DNA of 64,000 nucleotides from Scandinavium ludwigii_A. Lineage in GTDB: Bacteria > Pseudomonadota > Gammaproteobacteria > Enterobacterales > Enterobacteriaceae. Of the stretch, positions 50,686 through 59,135 are shown in pieces. A program made the position numbers and the translations under genes. The stretch spans positions 3,224,001 through 3,288,000 of the forward strand of contig CP191518.1 in assembly GCA_050516505.1 (NCBI GenBank). The letters are read 5' to 3'. The stretch's first letter is position 1; every line of letters starts with the position of its first letter. The notes beneath the pieces are model-generated. The model did not search any database. It had not been told where the DNA came from and worked only from the letters and a program-made list of their open reading frames with translations.

Positions 50686-50889
50686 TTACTCTTTATGAGA
50701 GAGTTTTTCTGCCGGGACGTCATCTTCAGCGCTTTTCTTGGCGGTGGTGTCGTCTTCGTTCATGGCTTTCTTAAAGCCTTTAATTGCTGACCCCAGGTCT
50801 CCGCCCAGCGTACGCAATTTCTTGGTACCAAACACCAGGACAATCAGTGCGGCAACCACCAGCAGTTTGGTAATACTAATCTCACCCAT
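50686..50889 (-). CDS. tatE: Twin-arginine translocase subunit TatE
   Basis: TatA paralogue of the twin-arginine export system. 67 residues, as in E. coli. One transmembrane helix (about 5-20, ITKLLVVAALIVLVFGTKKL), then the hinge and amphipathic helix (LGGDLGSAIKGFKKAM) and a charged tail. It is on the minus strand with ybeM upstream. Confidence 0.95.
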   Translation of the reverse strand: MGEISITKLLVVAALIVLVFGTKKLRTLGGDLGSAIKGFKKAMNEDDTTAKKSAEDDVPAEKLSHKE

Positions 50890-51016
50890 AGATACCTTCT
50901 TGATTAAAACAGGCTACAAAACGCGCCAACAAAACCGTAGCTAATTAACGGTCATTTAGCGAGGGCACACAATAGCAATCTGTAACAAGGTGAATCAAGC
51001 GCTGATTAAAAAAACA

Positions 51017-51805
51017 TCACATTATTTGCGGTGGCGCAAAGCGACGGTTTTTAAGTACCGGTAATTGCGCTCGCACCTGTTGCACAACCTTGAGACTGAT
51101 ATCGGCAAAAATGAGCTGTTGGGTACATCCCGCCCCCGCCAGCGTGACCCCCAGCGGATCGACCACCCGACTCTGACCAATGTTCTTGTTGCCGCACTCC
51201 CCTGCCGCCACGATGTAGCAAGTGGTATCCAGCGCCCTCGCCGCCAACAGCGTCGCCCAGTGATGCTCCTTCAGCGGCCCACGCACCCACGCCGTCGGCA
51301 AGACCAAGACCTCAGCCCCCTGCAAGGCATGTGCCAACGCGATTTCCGGGAATCGCAGGTCGTAGCAGGTCATCAGGCCAATCTTCACGCCATCGACCTC
51401 AATCAGCGGCGGTAACGTGTTTCCGGCATCGACGCGCTTCGATTCCTGAATATTAAACGCATCATACAGATGCAGTTTCTGGTAGTCGGCAATTATCTCA
51501 CCGCTGCGAAGTGCCACCAGCGTGTTGGCCGCCCGCCCTTCCGTGGTGGGAACGTGAACGGTCAGGACCGTGGTCATGCTGTTATGACGACTTTCGTCCA
51601 GCAATCGTCGTAAAAAACCGCCATCAAGCGTCTGAGCGGATTTTACCGACATATCGGGGTCATTATCGTCCCGGGCTAACAACGCCTCAGGCAGCACCAA
51701 TAGCGCTGTTTGCGCCCCGGCTGCCTGTTGCATCAATGATACGCAGGTCTGGGCGTTCGTAGCCCAGTTTGGGGTAACAGCAAATTGTCCTGCAGCAACG
51801 CGCAT
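51017..51805 (-). CDS. ybeM: Deaminated glutathione amidase-like protein YbeM
   Basis: Nitrilase-superfamily amidase; the family repairs deaminated glutathione. 262 residues, full length. The triad is visible as the glutamate in LPEALLA, lysine in YQKLHLYD and the cysteine in MTCYDLRFPE. In E. coli K-12 the gene is interrupted, whereas this copy is intact. It is divergent from crcB (87 bp) and upstream of tatE on the minus strand. Confidence 0.92.
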   Translation of the reverse strand: MRVAAGQFAVTPNWATNAQTCVSLMQQAAGAQTALLVLPEALLARDDNDPDMSVKSAQTLDGGFLRRLLDESRHNSMTTVLTVHVPTTEGRAANTLVALRSGEIIADYQKLHLYDAFNIQESKRVDAGNTLPPLIEVDGVKIGLMTCYDLRFPEIALAHALQGAEVLVLPTAWVRGPLKEHHWATLLAARALDTTCYIVAAGECGNKNIGQSRVVDPLGVTLAGAGCTQQLIFADISLKVVQQVRAQLPVLKNRRFAPPQIM

Positions 51806-51892
51806 AGTGTCTCCGAATATTTCTTGCCGTAGCCATAAACGAAGCCCGGCGCTAAGATAAGTGCTTCAGTATTCAAATAGCAGGAATTAGCG

Positions 51893-52270
51893 GTGTTACA
51901 AATACTTTTAGCCGTTTTTATAGGCGGTGGAACCGGGAGCGTGCTGCGCTGGCTACTCGGGATGCGCTTAAACCCAATGCATCATGCGATTCCTGTCGGC
52001 ACGTTGACTGCCAACCTGCTGGGAGCGTTTATCATCGGTGCAGGGCTGGCGTGGTTCAACCGGATGACCGACATCGACCCCATGTGGAAACTGCTTATCA
52101 CGACGGGTTTTTGCGGTGGGTTGACCACCTTCTCGACCTTTTCGGCGGAAGTGGTGTTTTTATTGCAGGATGGGCGCTTTGGTTGGGCATTGCTGAACGT
52201 GGCTGTTAACTTGCTCGGATCGTTTGCGATGACGGCGGCGGCAATGTGGATTTTCTCGGCGGCTCGCTAA
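51893..52270 (+). CDS. crcB: Fluoride exporter CrcB/FluC
   Basis: Dual-topology fluoride channel. 125 residues against 127 in E. coli, four hydrophobic segments; signatures GGGTGSVLRW, GTLTANLLGAF and TGFCGGLTTFSTFS (the Phe box and polar track). Start GTG 51893. No fluoride riboswitch was recognised in the 87 bp upstream. It is convergent with cspE across a shared terminator. Confidence 0.96.
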   Translation: MLQILLAVFIGGGTGSVLRWLLGMRLNPMHHAIPVGTLTANLLGAFIIGAGLAWFNRMTDIDPMWKLLITTGFCGGLTTFSTFSAEVVFLLQDGRFGWALLNVAVNLLGSFAMTAAAMWIFSAAR

Positions 52271-52297
52271 CGCTTTTTGCTTAAACTGCAGGCAAAA

Positions 52298-52322
52298 AAA
52301 AACCCGTCATTGACGGGTTTTT
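52298..52322. terminator. Bidirectional terminator between crcB and cspE
   Basis: AAAAACCCGTC and GACGGGTTTTT arms around ATT. The A- and T-tracts serve both crcB and the convergent cspE. Confidence 0.88.
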
Positions 52323-52342
52323 GTATTCTACTGTCGAAATGC

Positions 52343-52552
52343 TTAGATAGGCATTACGTTTGCAGCAGATGGGCCTTTGGCACCGTTAGTGATTTCGAAC
52401 TCTACACGCTGGCCTTCGGCCAGAGTTTTGAAACCGTTGGACTGGATTGCAGAGAAGTGTACGAATACATCTTTGCTGCCATCTTCCGGAGTAATGAAAC
52501 CAAAGCCTTTGGACTCATTAAACCACTTAACGTTACCTTTAATCTTAGACAT
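52343..52552 (-). CDS. cspE: Cold-shock-family RNA chaperone CspE
   Basis: Constitutive nucleic-acid chaperone and antiterminator. 69 residues, nearly identical to E. coli CspE. RNP1 KGFGFI and RNP2 VFVHF are present. The C-terminal residues VMPI differ from the E. coli VIAL. It lies 190 bp behind pagP on the same strand; a 15-codon frame lies between. Confidence 0.97.
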   Translation of the reverse strand: MSKIKGNVKWFNESKGFGFITPEDGSKDVFVHFSAIQSNGFKTLAEGQRVEFEITNGAKGPSAANVMPI

Positions 52553-52683
52553 CTATATTACCTTTACATGAAAATGGACACAAATGCTGTGTCGGCTAAC
52601 AGTACAGCAATTGTGGTGCGTTTTGTCCAGCTTAACTTATCGAAAAAGTGATAAAAGTCGCTAAATTTTATTAAGTCTGAGAG

Positions 52684-52731
52684 TTAGTCGTTGTTTTTGC
52701 ACACGACGCAAACACCACCGCTGTAGATCAT
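52684..52731 (-). CDS. Possible 15-residue peptide MIYSGGVCVVCKNND
   Basis: ATG at 52731, 12 bp after the pagP stop, opens 15 codons ending TAA at 52684. The peptide contains CxxC. The ribosome-binding site is poor (AAAAAG). It lies in the probable cspE leader or pagP 3' region. It may be chance; reported because of CxxC and its place next to a cold-shock gene. Confidence 0.25.
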   Translation of the reverse strand: MIYSGGVCVVCKNND

Positions 52732-52742
52732 CTTTTTGAACG

Positions 52743-53330
52743 CTAAAACTGGAAACGCATCCACGCAAAATAGACGTTCCCGTTGTTATAAGTCCCCGGA
52801 ATGTAAGTCATCTGCAACGTAACCGGGCCATAACCGACGGAAGCCAACGGTAGCACTACGGGAAGGGGGATGTAGTTCCAGTTATCACGCGCGGTGGCCC
52901 CAACGGTGTAGCCGAGTCCCAAATGGACGTTATCATCGGATAGCGGACGCCAGGTTTTCTCCCAACCATAACCGCCAATCGGTTCCCATTTGTTGAACGA
53001 GTCCTTAAAGGCCATCAGATACAGGCCGTGCCAGTTACCTTTATCATCCCACCGAGACTGACCAAAACCCGCGCCCCAGGGACGCTCGTTGTACTTGTCC
53101 GTCTTCTCTTTGTCATAGGCGAAACGCGCATGCCAGGTCACCGCAGGAACGTACAGATCATAATGCTCAGGTGACGCCCAGGTTTGCGCAATATTATCCC
53201 CGAGTGTCGAAAAAGCATCACTGACCGTTGACGTCATATTTGCCTTTGCGAAAGAGGCACATATCACTTGACTCGTTAATACCCCTGTAAGCACCAGAGG
53301 TTTAATAAATTTAGCCACGAAAATAACCAC
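52743..53330 (-). CDS. pagP: Lipid A palmitoyltransferase PagP (CrcA)
   Basis: Outer-membrane eight-strand barrel that moves palmitate from phospholipid to lipid A, raising resistance to cationic peptides. The mature part matches E. coli almost fully, with the active-site histidine in SPEHYDLY, the D-S pair in AFKDSFNKW and the C-terminal FAWMRFQF. The N-terminal signal region is unrelated to the E. coli one; the listed GTG at 53330 gives 195 residues, but a second GTG at 53318 (191 residues) is equally possible. A weak PhoP-like box lies upstream. Confidence 0.94.
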   Translation of the reverse strand: MVIFVAKFIKPLVLTGVLTSQVICASFAKANMTSTVSDAFSTLGDNIAQTWASPEHYDLYVPAVTWHARFAYDKEKTDKYNERPWGAGFGQSRWDDKGNWHGLYLMAFKDSFNKWEPIGGYGWEKTWRPLSDDNVHLGLGYTVGATARDNWNYIPLPVVLPLASVGYGPVTLQMTYIPGTYNNGNVYFAWMRFQF

Positions 53331-53728
53331 TTGTAGTTCATAGCTGCACAGAGTAACAAGCGTAAATTTAATAAAACCTTAACAACAGCGGAATAGTCCT
53401 TTTTGTCGCAACGCCAACGTCTGCGGCCAATCCCACCCGCGCAATAAACCCGACAGCGAGACTAACCCCTTAACAGCCTGGAACAACTTGATGATTTTGA
53501 TTAACTTTTTAGTTTCATCTCCACATCAACAGAACACGAAACATTCATCAAAGAAATATATATAATGTGATAGCCGATGTGATTTGGCGTCAAAGAAGGC
53601 CGTGGTTGTCGGTTTATTGATTTTTGTCAGTAAGTTTTGACCGTTAATTGGGCACATTTTCAGACTTCTTTTTTTGAAAACATTTTCGATAGAATTTTCT
53701 TTGGGTATCAGGAAGACAGGAATCCATC
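53331..53728. other. Divergent pagP/dcuC control region
   Basis: 398 AT-rich bp without a gene. On the minus strand TGTTAA-N5-TATTAA (53384-53368) is a weak match to the PhoP box, plausible for pagP. On the plus strand TATAAT at 53561-53566 with a poor -35 could be the dcuC promoter, needing an activator. TTGAT-N4-GTCAG at 53617-53630 is only a partial FNR match. Confidence 0.35.
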
Positions 53729-55108
53729 ATGCTAACGTTGTTTGAGCTCCTTATTGGAGTGGTCGTCATTGCGGGCGTCGCGCGCTATATCATTAAAGGC
53801 TATTCCGCAACGGGCGTGCTGTTTGTCGGCGGCCTGGCGCTGCTCATTGCCAGCGCCCTGATGGGCCATAAAATCCTGCCGGCCAGCGCCAGTAGCACCG
53901 GCTATTCCGCCACCGATATTGTTGAATATATTAAAATCCTGCTGATGAGTCGCGGCGGCGATCTCGGCATGATGATCATGATGCTGTGCGGTTTTGCGGC
54001 CTATATGACCCACATCGGTGCCAACGACATGGTGGTAAAACTCACCTCCAAACCGCTGCGCTACATTAACTCACCGTACATCCTGATGATTGCCGCCTAT
54101 TTCGTGGCGTGCCTGATGTCGCTAGCGGTGTCTTCTGCCACCGGCCTCGGCGTACTGCTGATGGGTACGCTGTTCCCAGTGATGGTTAACGTTGGTATCA
54201 GTCGCGGCGCGGCGGCAGCCATCTGCGCCTCTCCGGCAGCAATCATTCTATCCCCGACTTCCGGGGACGTCGTGCTGGCGGCAAAAGCGGCCGAAATGCC
54301 GCTGATCGACTTTGCCTTCAAAACCACCCTGCCGATTTCCATTGCGGCGATTGTCTGCATGGCGGTGGCGCATTTCTTCTGGCAGCGCTATCTCGACAAG
54401 AAAGAGAACATTTCCCACGAGATGCTCGACGTCAGCGAAATCACCACCAACGCACCGTCGTTCTACGCCATTTTGCCGTTCACCCCGATTATCGGCGTGC
54501 TGATTTTTGACGGTAAATGGGGCCCGGAACTGCACATCATCGCCATTCTGGTTATCTGTATGCTGCTGGCTGCGGTACTCGAATTCTTCCGCGGGTTTAA
54601 CACGCAAAAAGTCTTTTCCGGGCTGGAAGTGGCTTACCGCGGGATGGCCGACGCCTTTGCCGGCGTGGTCATGCTGCTGGTCGCGGCAGGTGTATTTGCC
54701 CAGGGTCTGAGCACCATCGGCTTTATCGACAGCCTGATTTCCATCGCTACCTCATTCGGTTCTGCCAGTATCATTCTGATGCTGGTGCTGGTTATCCTGA
54801 CCATGCTGGCCGCGATGACGACCGGTTCCGGGAACGCACCGTTCTACGCCTTCGTCGAAATGATCCCGAAACTGGCGCACAGCTCCGGCATCAACCCGGC
54901 GTATCTGTCGATTCCAATGCTGCAGGCCTCCAACCTTGGACGGACCATTTCACCGGTGTCCGGCGTCGTGGTTGCGGTGTCCGGCATGGCAAAAATCTCG
55001 CCGTTTGAAGTGGTGAAACGCACCTCCGTGCCCGTGCTGGTCGGTCTGGTGGTGGTGATTATTGCCACCGAACTGATGGTCGCTTCTGCGAGCGTCGTCG
55101 CAGGCTAA
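53729..55108 (+). CDS. dcuC: Anaerobic C4-dicarboxylate transporter DcuC
   Basis: Succinate efflux / dicarboxylate exchange in anaerobic growth. 459 residues against 461 in E. coli, about 12 hydrophobic segments. Conserved stretches include ASPAAIILSPTSGDV and MTTGSGNAPFYAFVEMIPK. ATG 53729 follows AGGAA. Terminator at 55132. In E. coli the citrate-fermentation cluster and dpiBA lie between dcuC and rna; here only 286 bp separate them. Confidence 0.96.
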   Translation: MLTLFELLIGVVVIAGVARYIIKGYSATGVLFVGGLALLIASALMGHKILPASASSTGYSATDIVEYIKILLMSRGGDLGMMIMMLCGFAAYMTHIGANDMVVKLTSKPLRYINSPYILMIAAYFVACLMSLAVSSATGLGVLLMGTLFPVMVNVGISRGAAAAICASPAAIILSPTSGDVVLAAKAAEMPLIDFAFKTTLPISIAAIVCMAVAHFFWQRYLDKKENISHEMLDVSEITTNAPSFYAILPFTPIIGVLIFDGKWGPELHIIAILVICMLLAAVLEFFRGFNTQKVFSGLEVAYRGMADAFAGVVMLLVAAGVFAQGLSTIGFIDSLISIATSFGSASIILMLVLVILTMLAAMTTGSGNAPFYAFVEMIPKLAHSSGINPAYLSIPMLQASNLGRTISPVSGVVVAVSGMAKISPFEVVKRTSVPVLVGLVVVIIATELMVASASVVAG

Positions 55109-55131
55109 TACCACGCGAAAAAGTATTCCCC

Positions 55132-55156
55132 GGGGAAGCGACGGCTTCCCCTTTTT
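55132..55156 (+). terminator. Terminator of dcuC
   Basis: GGGGAAGC (55132-55139), loop GACG, GCTTCCCC (55144-55151), then five T. Confidence 0.88.
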
Positions 55157-55394
55157 ATTTCTTTTTTTTCGGCATTCAATTGCAATCGGTTTGTTTGTTT
55201 TTTATTCCTTTATGGAAACAGGTGATTTATATCTCCATGCTGCTGTTGGTCGGCAGGTCAATCCTCGCCATGGGGTGCTAAATGATTTTTCAGTGCTTAC
55301 CGTCGCTATCACATTGCCAGTCAATTAAACCTGATTGGCAATTTTATGATTAAATAGGAGGTATTCGGCGTTTTAATTACCCACGGACCCTCCT

Positions 55395-56201
55395 ATGAAT
55401 AGCTTATGGAAAGTGCTGCCCATTCTGGCGGCGATCAGCCTCCCTGCGCTGGCCGCAGACAGCATGCCGTTACAACCTGCAAAATACCCCGATTTCGACA
55501 GCTACGTGCTGGCGCTTTCCTGGCAAACCGGCTTTTGCCAAAGCATGCAGGATAAGAACCGTAACGAACCGAGCGAATGCCGGACCCAGAAAGAAGTCAC
55601 CGATAAAACGAATTATCTGACGGTGCACGGCCTGTGGCCGAGCCTGCCTAAATCCATCGCCGCCCGTGGCGTGGACAATCGTCGCTGGATGCGTTTCGGC
55701 TGCGCGACTCGCCCGGTGCCGAACACGCCTGAAGTCCGCGGTAACCGGAAATGCTCGGCGGCAGAAACCGGCCTGTCGCTGGAAATGGCTAACAAGCTAA
55801 ACAATGTGATGCCGGGCAGCGGCGGCGGTTCGTGCCTGGAACGCTATGAATATGCCAAGCACGGCGTCTGTTTTGGCTTCGACCCGGATGCCTATTTCGG
55901 CACCATGGTGCGCCTGAACGGGGAGATCAAGCAGAGTGCTTTGGGCTCTTTCCTCGCGCAAAACTACGGCAAAACCGTCAGCCGGAATGACTTCAACGCC
56001 GCCGTGGCCAAAAGCTATGGCAAAGACGGCGTAAAAGCGTTCAAACTGACCTGCAACGGCAAACCGGCCTACCTGACCGAAATGCAGATTGCTATCAAAT
56101 CCAGCGCCATCAACGCGCCACTGGCGGAAGGCTCGCTGCTACCACAGCCGCATCCAGGCAACTGCGGTTCGCAGTTCGTGATTGATAAAGCCGGAAACTA
56201 A
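55395..56201 (+). CDS. rna: Periplasmic ribonuclease I
   Basis: T2-family endoribonuclease of the periplasm. 268 residues, as in E. coli. Signal peptide to about PALA/ADS (residue 20). Active-site blocks: TVHGLWPS with H78 and EYAKHGVCF with the catalytic Glu, Lys and His; six or more cysteines support disulfides. Followed by a GCCGGGCAA/TTGCCCGGC hairpin. Confidence 0.96.
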   Translation: MNSLWKVLPILAAISLPALAADSMPLQPAKYPDFDSYVLALSWQTGFCQSMQDKNRNEPSECRTQKEVTDKTNYLTVHGLWPSLPKSIAARGVDNRRWMRFGCATRPVPNTPEVRGNRKCSAAETGLSLEMANKLNNVMPGSGGGSCLERYEYAKHGVCFGFDPDAYFGTMVRLNGEIKQSALGSFLAQNYGKTVSRNDFNAAVAKSYGKDGVKAFKLTCNGKPAYLTEMQIAIKSSAINAPLAEGSLLPQPHPGNCGSQFVIDKAGN

Positions 56202-56207
56202 TTCCCC

Positions 56208-56232
56208 GCCGGGCAACACGCGTTTGCCCGGC
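56208..56232. terminator. Hairpin after rna (terminator or REP-like)
   Basis: GCCGGGCAA (56208-56216) pairs with TTGCCCGGC (56224-56232), with a seven-base loop. No T-tract follows directly. Confidence 0.55.
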
Positions 56233-56315
56233 TCGCTTCCCCCCCGTTTTCTCTCCTTTTGCTTTCAGCACGTCACGCCTCACGTCGTATTCCATCGAAT
56301 TTCCTTATAAGCGGA

Positions 56316-56345
56316 CACGCATCACACTTCCCTGCTCACGCATCA
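56316..56345 (+). promoter_or_regulatory. Direct repeats at the likely fry promoter
   Basis: CACGCATCA occurs at 56316-56324 and again at 56337-56345, exactly 21 bp (two helical turns) apart, the geometry of AraC-family activator sites. CATTAT at 56361-56366 is a possible -10, with the second repeat covering the -35 position, which has no good hexamer. Candidate binding site for the YpdC-like regulator. Confidence 0.45.
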
Positions 56346-56434
56346 AAAATCCTGAAAATGCATTATTTGTCTGGTAACGGAAGCCAGAAGGCTCTGAGCA
56401 TAATCAGTTCCGACTTTTACTGATGGAGTTCACC

Positions 56435-56761
56435 ATGGCGAAGAAACTGATTGCACTTTGTGCCTGCCCGATGGGGCTGGCCCACACCTTTATGGCCGCG
56501 CAGGCGCTGGAAGATGCCGCAACCGAAGCGGGTTACGAGGTCAAAATTGAAACCCAGGGGGCCGATGGTATTCAGAACCGGCTCACGCCGCAGGATATCG
56601 CCACCGCCGATATCATCATTCACGCCATCGCCATTACACCGGAAGACAACGAGCGCTTTGAAACGCGCGACGTCTATGAGATTTCCCTCCAGGACGCCAT
56701 TAAAAATGCCGCGGGCACCCTGAAAGAAATCGAAGCGTTGATAGCCGCCGAGCAACAATAA
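56435..56761 (+). CDS. fryB: Fructose-like PTS EIIB component FryB
   Basis: Phosphotransfer subunit of a fructose-like PTS of unknown sugar. 108 residues from ATG 56435 (GGAG upstream), the E. coli FryB (YpdH) length. The phospho-cysteine is C11 in CACPMGLAHTFMAA, the family CPTGxAHT signature with Met for Thr. First gene of fryB-fryC-ypdF-ypdE-fryA; 24 bp to fryC. Confidence 0.9.
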   Translation: MAKKLIALCACPMGLAHTFMAAQALEDAATEAGYEVKIETQGADGIQNRLTPQDIATADIIIHAIAITPEDNERFETRDVYEISLQDAIKNAAGTLKEIEALIAAEQQ

Positions 56762-56785
56762 TCCTCAACAGCAAGGGTGTGTGAA

Positions 56786-58036
56786 ATGGCAATAAAAAAA
56801 CGCAGCGCCATTCGTCCTGTCTCGTCTGACGGCGAAACCATTGCACTGGCAACAACGCCTGTAGAATCGGGCGCGTCCTTCTGGAAAGAACTCCCTCAGC
56901 ACATTATGTCGGGCATTTCCCGCATGGTGCCGACGCTTATCATGGGCGGGGTTATTCTCGCCATTTCGCAGCTGATTGCTTACGTCTGGCTGGAAATCCC
57001 GCCGGACACCGGGATTATGGACGCGCTGAACTCCGGCAAGTTCACCGGATTTAACCTGTCGGTGCTGAAGTTTGGCTACCTGACGGAATCGTTCGGTGGG
57101 CTGTTATTCAGCTTCGCCATCCCAATGTTTTCCGCTTTCGTGGCGAACTCCATCGGTGGCAAGCTGGCGTTTCCGGCGGGCTTTATCGGCGGACTGGTTG
57201 CCACCCAGCCGACGCTGGTGCTGAATTTCGACCCGGAAAAACTGAGCTGGTTGGCCACCAAACCGGTGCCATCCACCTTTATCGGCGCACTGATTATCGC
57301 CATTGCCGCGGGTTACCTGGTGAAATGGCTTAACGCCCGAATCGCCGTGCCGCAGTATCTGCTGGCGTTCAAAAGTACCTTCTTAATTCCCATCCTCTCA
57401 GCGCTGTTCGTGATGCTGGCAATGTATTACGTCATCACCCCGATTGGCGGGTGGTTGAACGGGGGGATGCGGACGCTGCTGCTGGCGGCAGGTCAGGCGG
57501 GCTCGATGATGTACGCCATCGGCATGGCGGCGGCCACGGCCATTGACCTCGGCGGTCCGATTAACAAAGCGGCCGGATTTGTGGCACTCGGTTTCACCAC
57601 CGATCACGTACTGCCGATCACCTCCCGCGCGGTGGCGATTGTTATCCCGCCAATTGGTCTGGGCCTTGCCACGCTGATTGACCACCGTCTGACCGGCAAA
57701 CGCCTGTTCAGCCCGCAGCTTTATCCGCAGGGTAAAACCGCGATGTTCCTCGCCTTTATGGGCATCAGCGAAGGTGCAATCCCGTTCCTGCTGGAAAACC
57801 CCATCGCCACCCTGCCCGCATATATGACCGGGGCCATCGCAGGCGCAATGACCGCTTCAGCCCTCGGCGCGGTGCAATGGTTCCCGGAGTCGGCTATCTG
57901 GGCCTGGCCGCTGGTGACCAATCTCGGCGCCTACATGCTGAGTATCGCAGTCGGTGCGGTCATCACCGCTCTGTTGGTGGTGCTCATCCGCAACAGCCTG
58001 CACAAACGTGGCAAGCTGGCCATCGACGCGATGTAA
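56786..58036 (+). CDS. fryC: Fructose-like PTS EIIC component FryC
   Basis: Membrane sugar channel of the Fry PTS. 416 residues, about nine hydrophobic segments, E. coli FryC (YpdG) length. Family features: HIMSGISRMVPTLIMGG at the start of the membrane domain and GISEGAIPF in the sugar-site loop. ATG 56786 with AAGGG upstream is preferred over the in-frame GTG three codons earlier. 13 bp to ypdF. Confidence 0.9.
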   Translation: MAIKKRSAIRPVSSDGETIALATTPVESGASFWKELPQHIMSGISRMVPTLIMGGVILAISQLIAYVWLEIPPDTGIMDALNSGKFTGFNLSVLKFGYLTESFGGLLFSFAIPMFSAFVANSIGGKLAFPAGFIGGLVATQPTLVLNFDPEKLSWLATKPVPSTFIGALIIAIAAGYLVKWLNARIAVPQYLLAFKSTFLIPILSALFVMLAMYYVITPIGGWLNGGMRTLLLAAGQAGSMMYAIGMAAATAIDLGGPINKAAGFVALGFTTDHVLPITSRAVAIVIPPIGLGLATLIDHRLTGKRLFSPQLYPQGKTAMFLAFMGISEGAIPFLLENPIATLPAYMTGAIAGAMTASALGAVQWFPESAIWAWPLVTNLGAYMLSIAVGAVITALLVVLIRNSLHKRGKLAIDAM

Positions 58037-58049
58037 GAGGAAGACGGAT

Positions 58050-59135
58050 ATGACTTTACTGACGACGGTTCGTGACTGGATGACGCATCAACGGATAGAC
58101 GCGGTGCTCATTTCATCACGCCAGAACAAGCTCGCGCATCTGGGCTTTTCGAGCAGTTCGGGCTACGTGCTGGTCACCCGGCGACACGCGCACATTTTGG
58201 TGGATTTCCGCTACTACAGCGACGTCGCCGCCCGCACTCAGGGCTACCAGTTACACCGGCTCGAAAGCGGTCGCCCGATGAGCGCCATCGTCAACCAGAT
58301 TGCGGAAGAAGAAGGGTTACAGCGCATCGGTTTTGAAGGTGAACAAGTGAGCTGGCAAACAGCGTGCGAATGGCTTGAAAGCCTGCGTCCGACGCTGGTC
58401 AGCGTGTCGCTCGATGTACTGCGCCAGATAAAAACTGCTGAGGAAATCGCCATTATTCGCGAAGCGTGTCGCATTGCCGACGCCACTGCCGGTCATATCC
58501 GTCGTTTTATCCAGCCCGGTATGCGGGAACGCGAAGTCGCTGCCGAGCTGGAATGGTTTATGAAACAACAAGGGGCGGAGAAACCCTCGTTCGATACTAT
58601 CGTCGCCAGTGGTCCTCGCGGCGCGCTACCTCACGGCAAAGCGTCCGAGAAAATCATCGTGGCAGGCGAACTGGTGACGCTCGATTTTGGCGCTCAATAC
58701 CAGGGATATTGTTCCGACATGACCCGCACCTTTCTGGTTGCGGGCCGCTATGACAACGTGGAAACGTCGCCATTATTCGCGGTGTACCAGACGGTGCTGG
58801 CAGCGCAGCTGGCAGCCCTTGCCGCTGTGCGTCCGGGCGTGGCGTGTCAGGCTGTCGACGCCGCAGCCCGGGAGCCCATCACCCGCGCGGGCTACGGGCC
58901 GAAATTTGGTCACAACACCGGGCATGCTATCGGCATCGATGTGCATGAAAACCCACGTATTTCACCGTCCGACACGACCCTGCTGCGTCCTGGAATGTTG
59001 CTGACCGTTGAACCCGGCATTTACCTGGAAGACGAAGGCGGCGTGCGCATCGAAGACGTGGTGCTGGTCACCGAGGACGGCGCGGAAGTGCTGTATCACA
59101 CCCCGAAAACGCTGCTGATGACAGGAGAAGCGTAA
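58050..59135 (+). CDS. ypdF: Aminopeptidase YpdF (M24 family)
   Basis: Xaa-Pro/methionyl-type aminopeptidase. 361 residues, the E. coli YpdF length. Creatinase-like N-terminal domain, then the pita-bread fold with metal ligands in DFGAQYQGYCSDMTRTF (both Asp), HNTGHAIGIDVHE, LTVEPGIYL and GGVRIEDVV. ATG 58050 has GAGG upstream. The frame is open 32 codons upstream, inside fryC, without similarity. The stop overlaps the ypdE ATG by one base. Confidence 0.92.
   Translation: MTLLTTVRDWMTHQRIDAVLISSRQNKLAHLGFSSSSGYVLVTRRHAHILVDFRYYSDVAARTQGYQLHRLESGRPMSAIVNQIAEEEGLQRIGFEGEQVSWQTACEWLESLRPTLVSVSLDVLRQIKTAEEIAIIREACRIADATAGHIRRFIQPGMREREVAAELEWFMKQQGAEKPSFDTIVASGPRGALPHGKASEKIIVAGELVTLDFGAQYQGYCSDMTRTFLVAGRYDNVETSPLFAVYQTVLAAQLAALAAVRPGVACQAVDAAAREPITRAGYGPKFGHNTGHAIGIDVHENPRISPSDTTLLRPGMLLTVEPGIYLEDEGGVRIEDVVLVTEDGAEVLYHTPKTLLMTGEA

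Noticed and set aside
51806..51892. Possible fluoride riboswitch before crcB
   Set aside because: The conserved crcB-motif core and pseudoknot sequence are not present in the 87-bp spacer.
53488..53505. TTGAT repeats before dcuC as an FNR site
   Set aside because: The two TTGAT copies are in direct, not inverted, orientation, and neither this nor 53617-53630 gives a proper TTGAT-N4-ATCAA palindrome.
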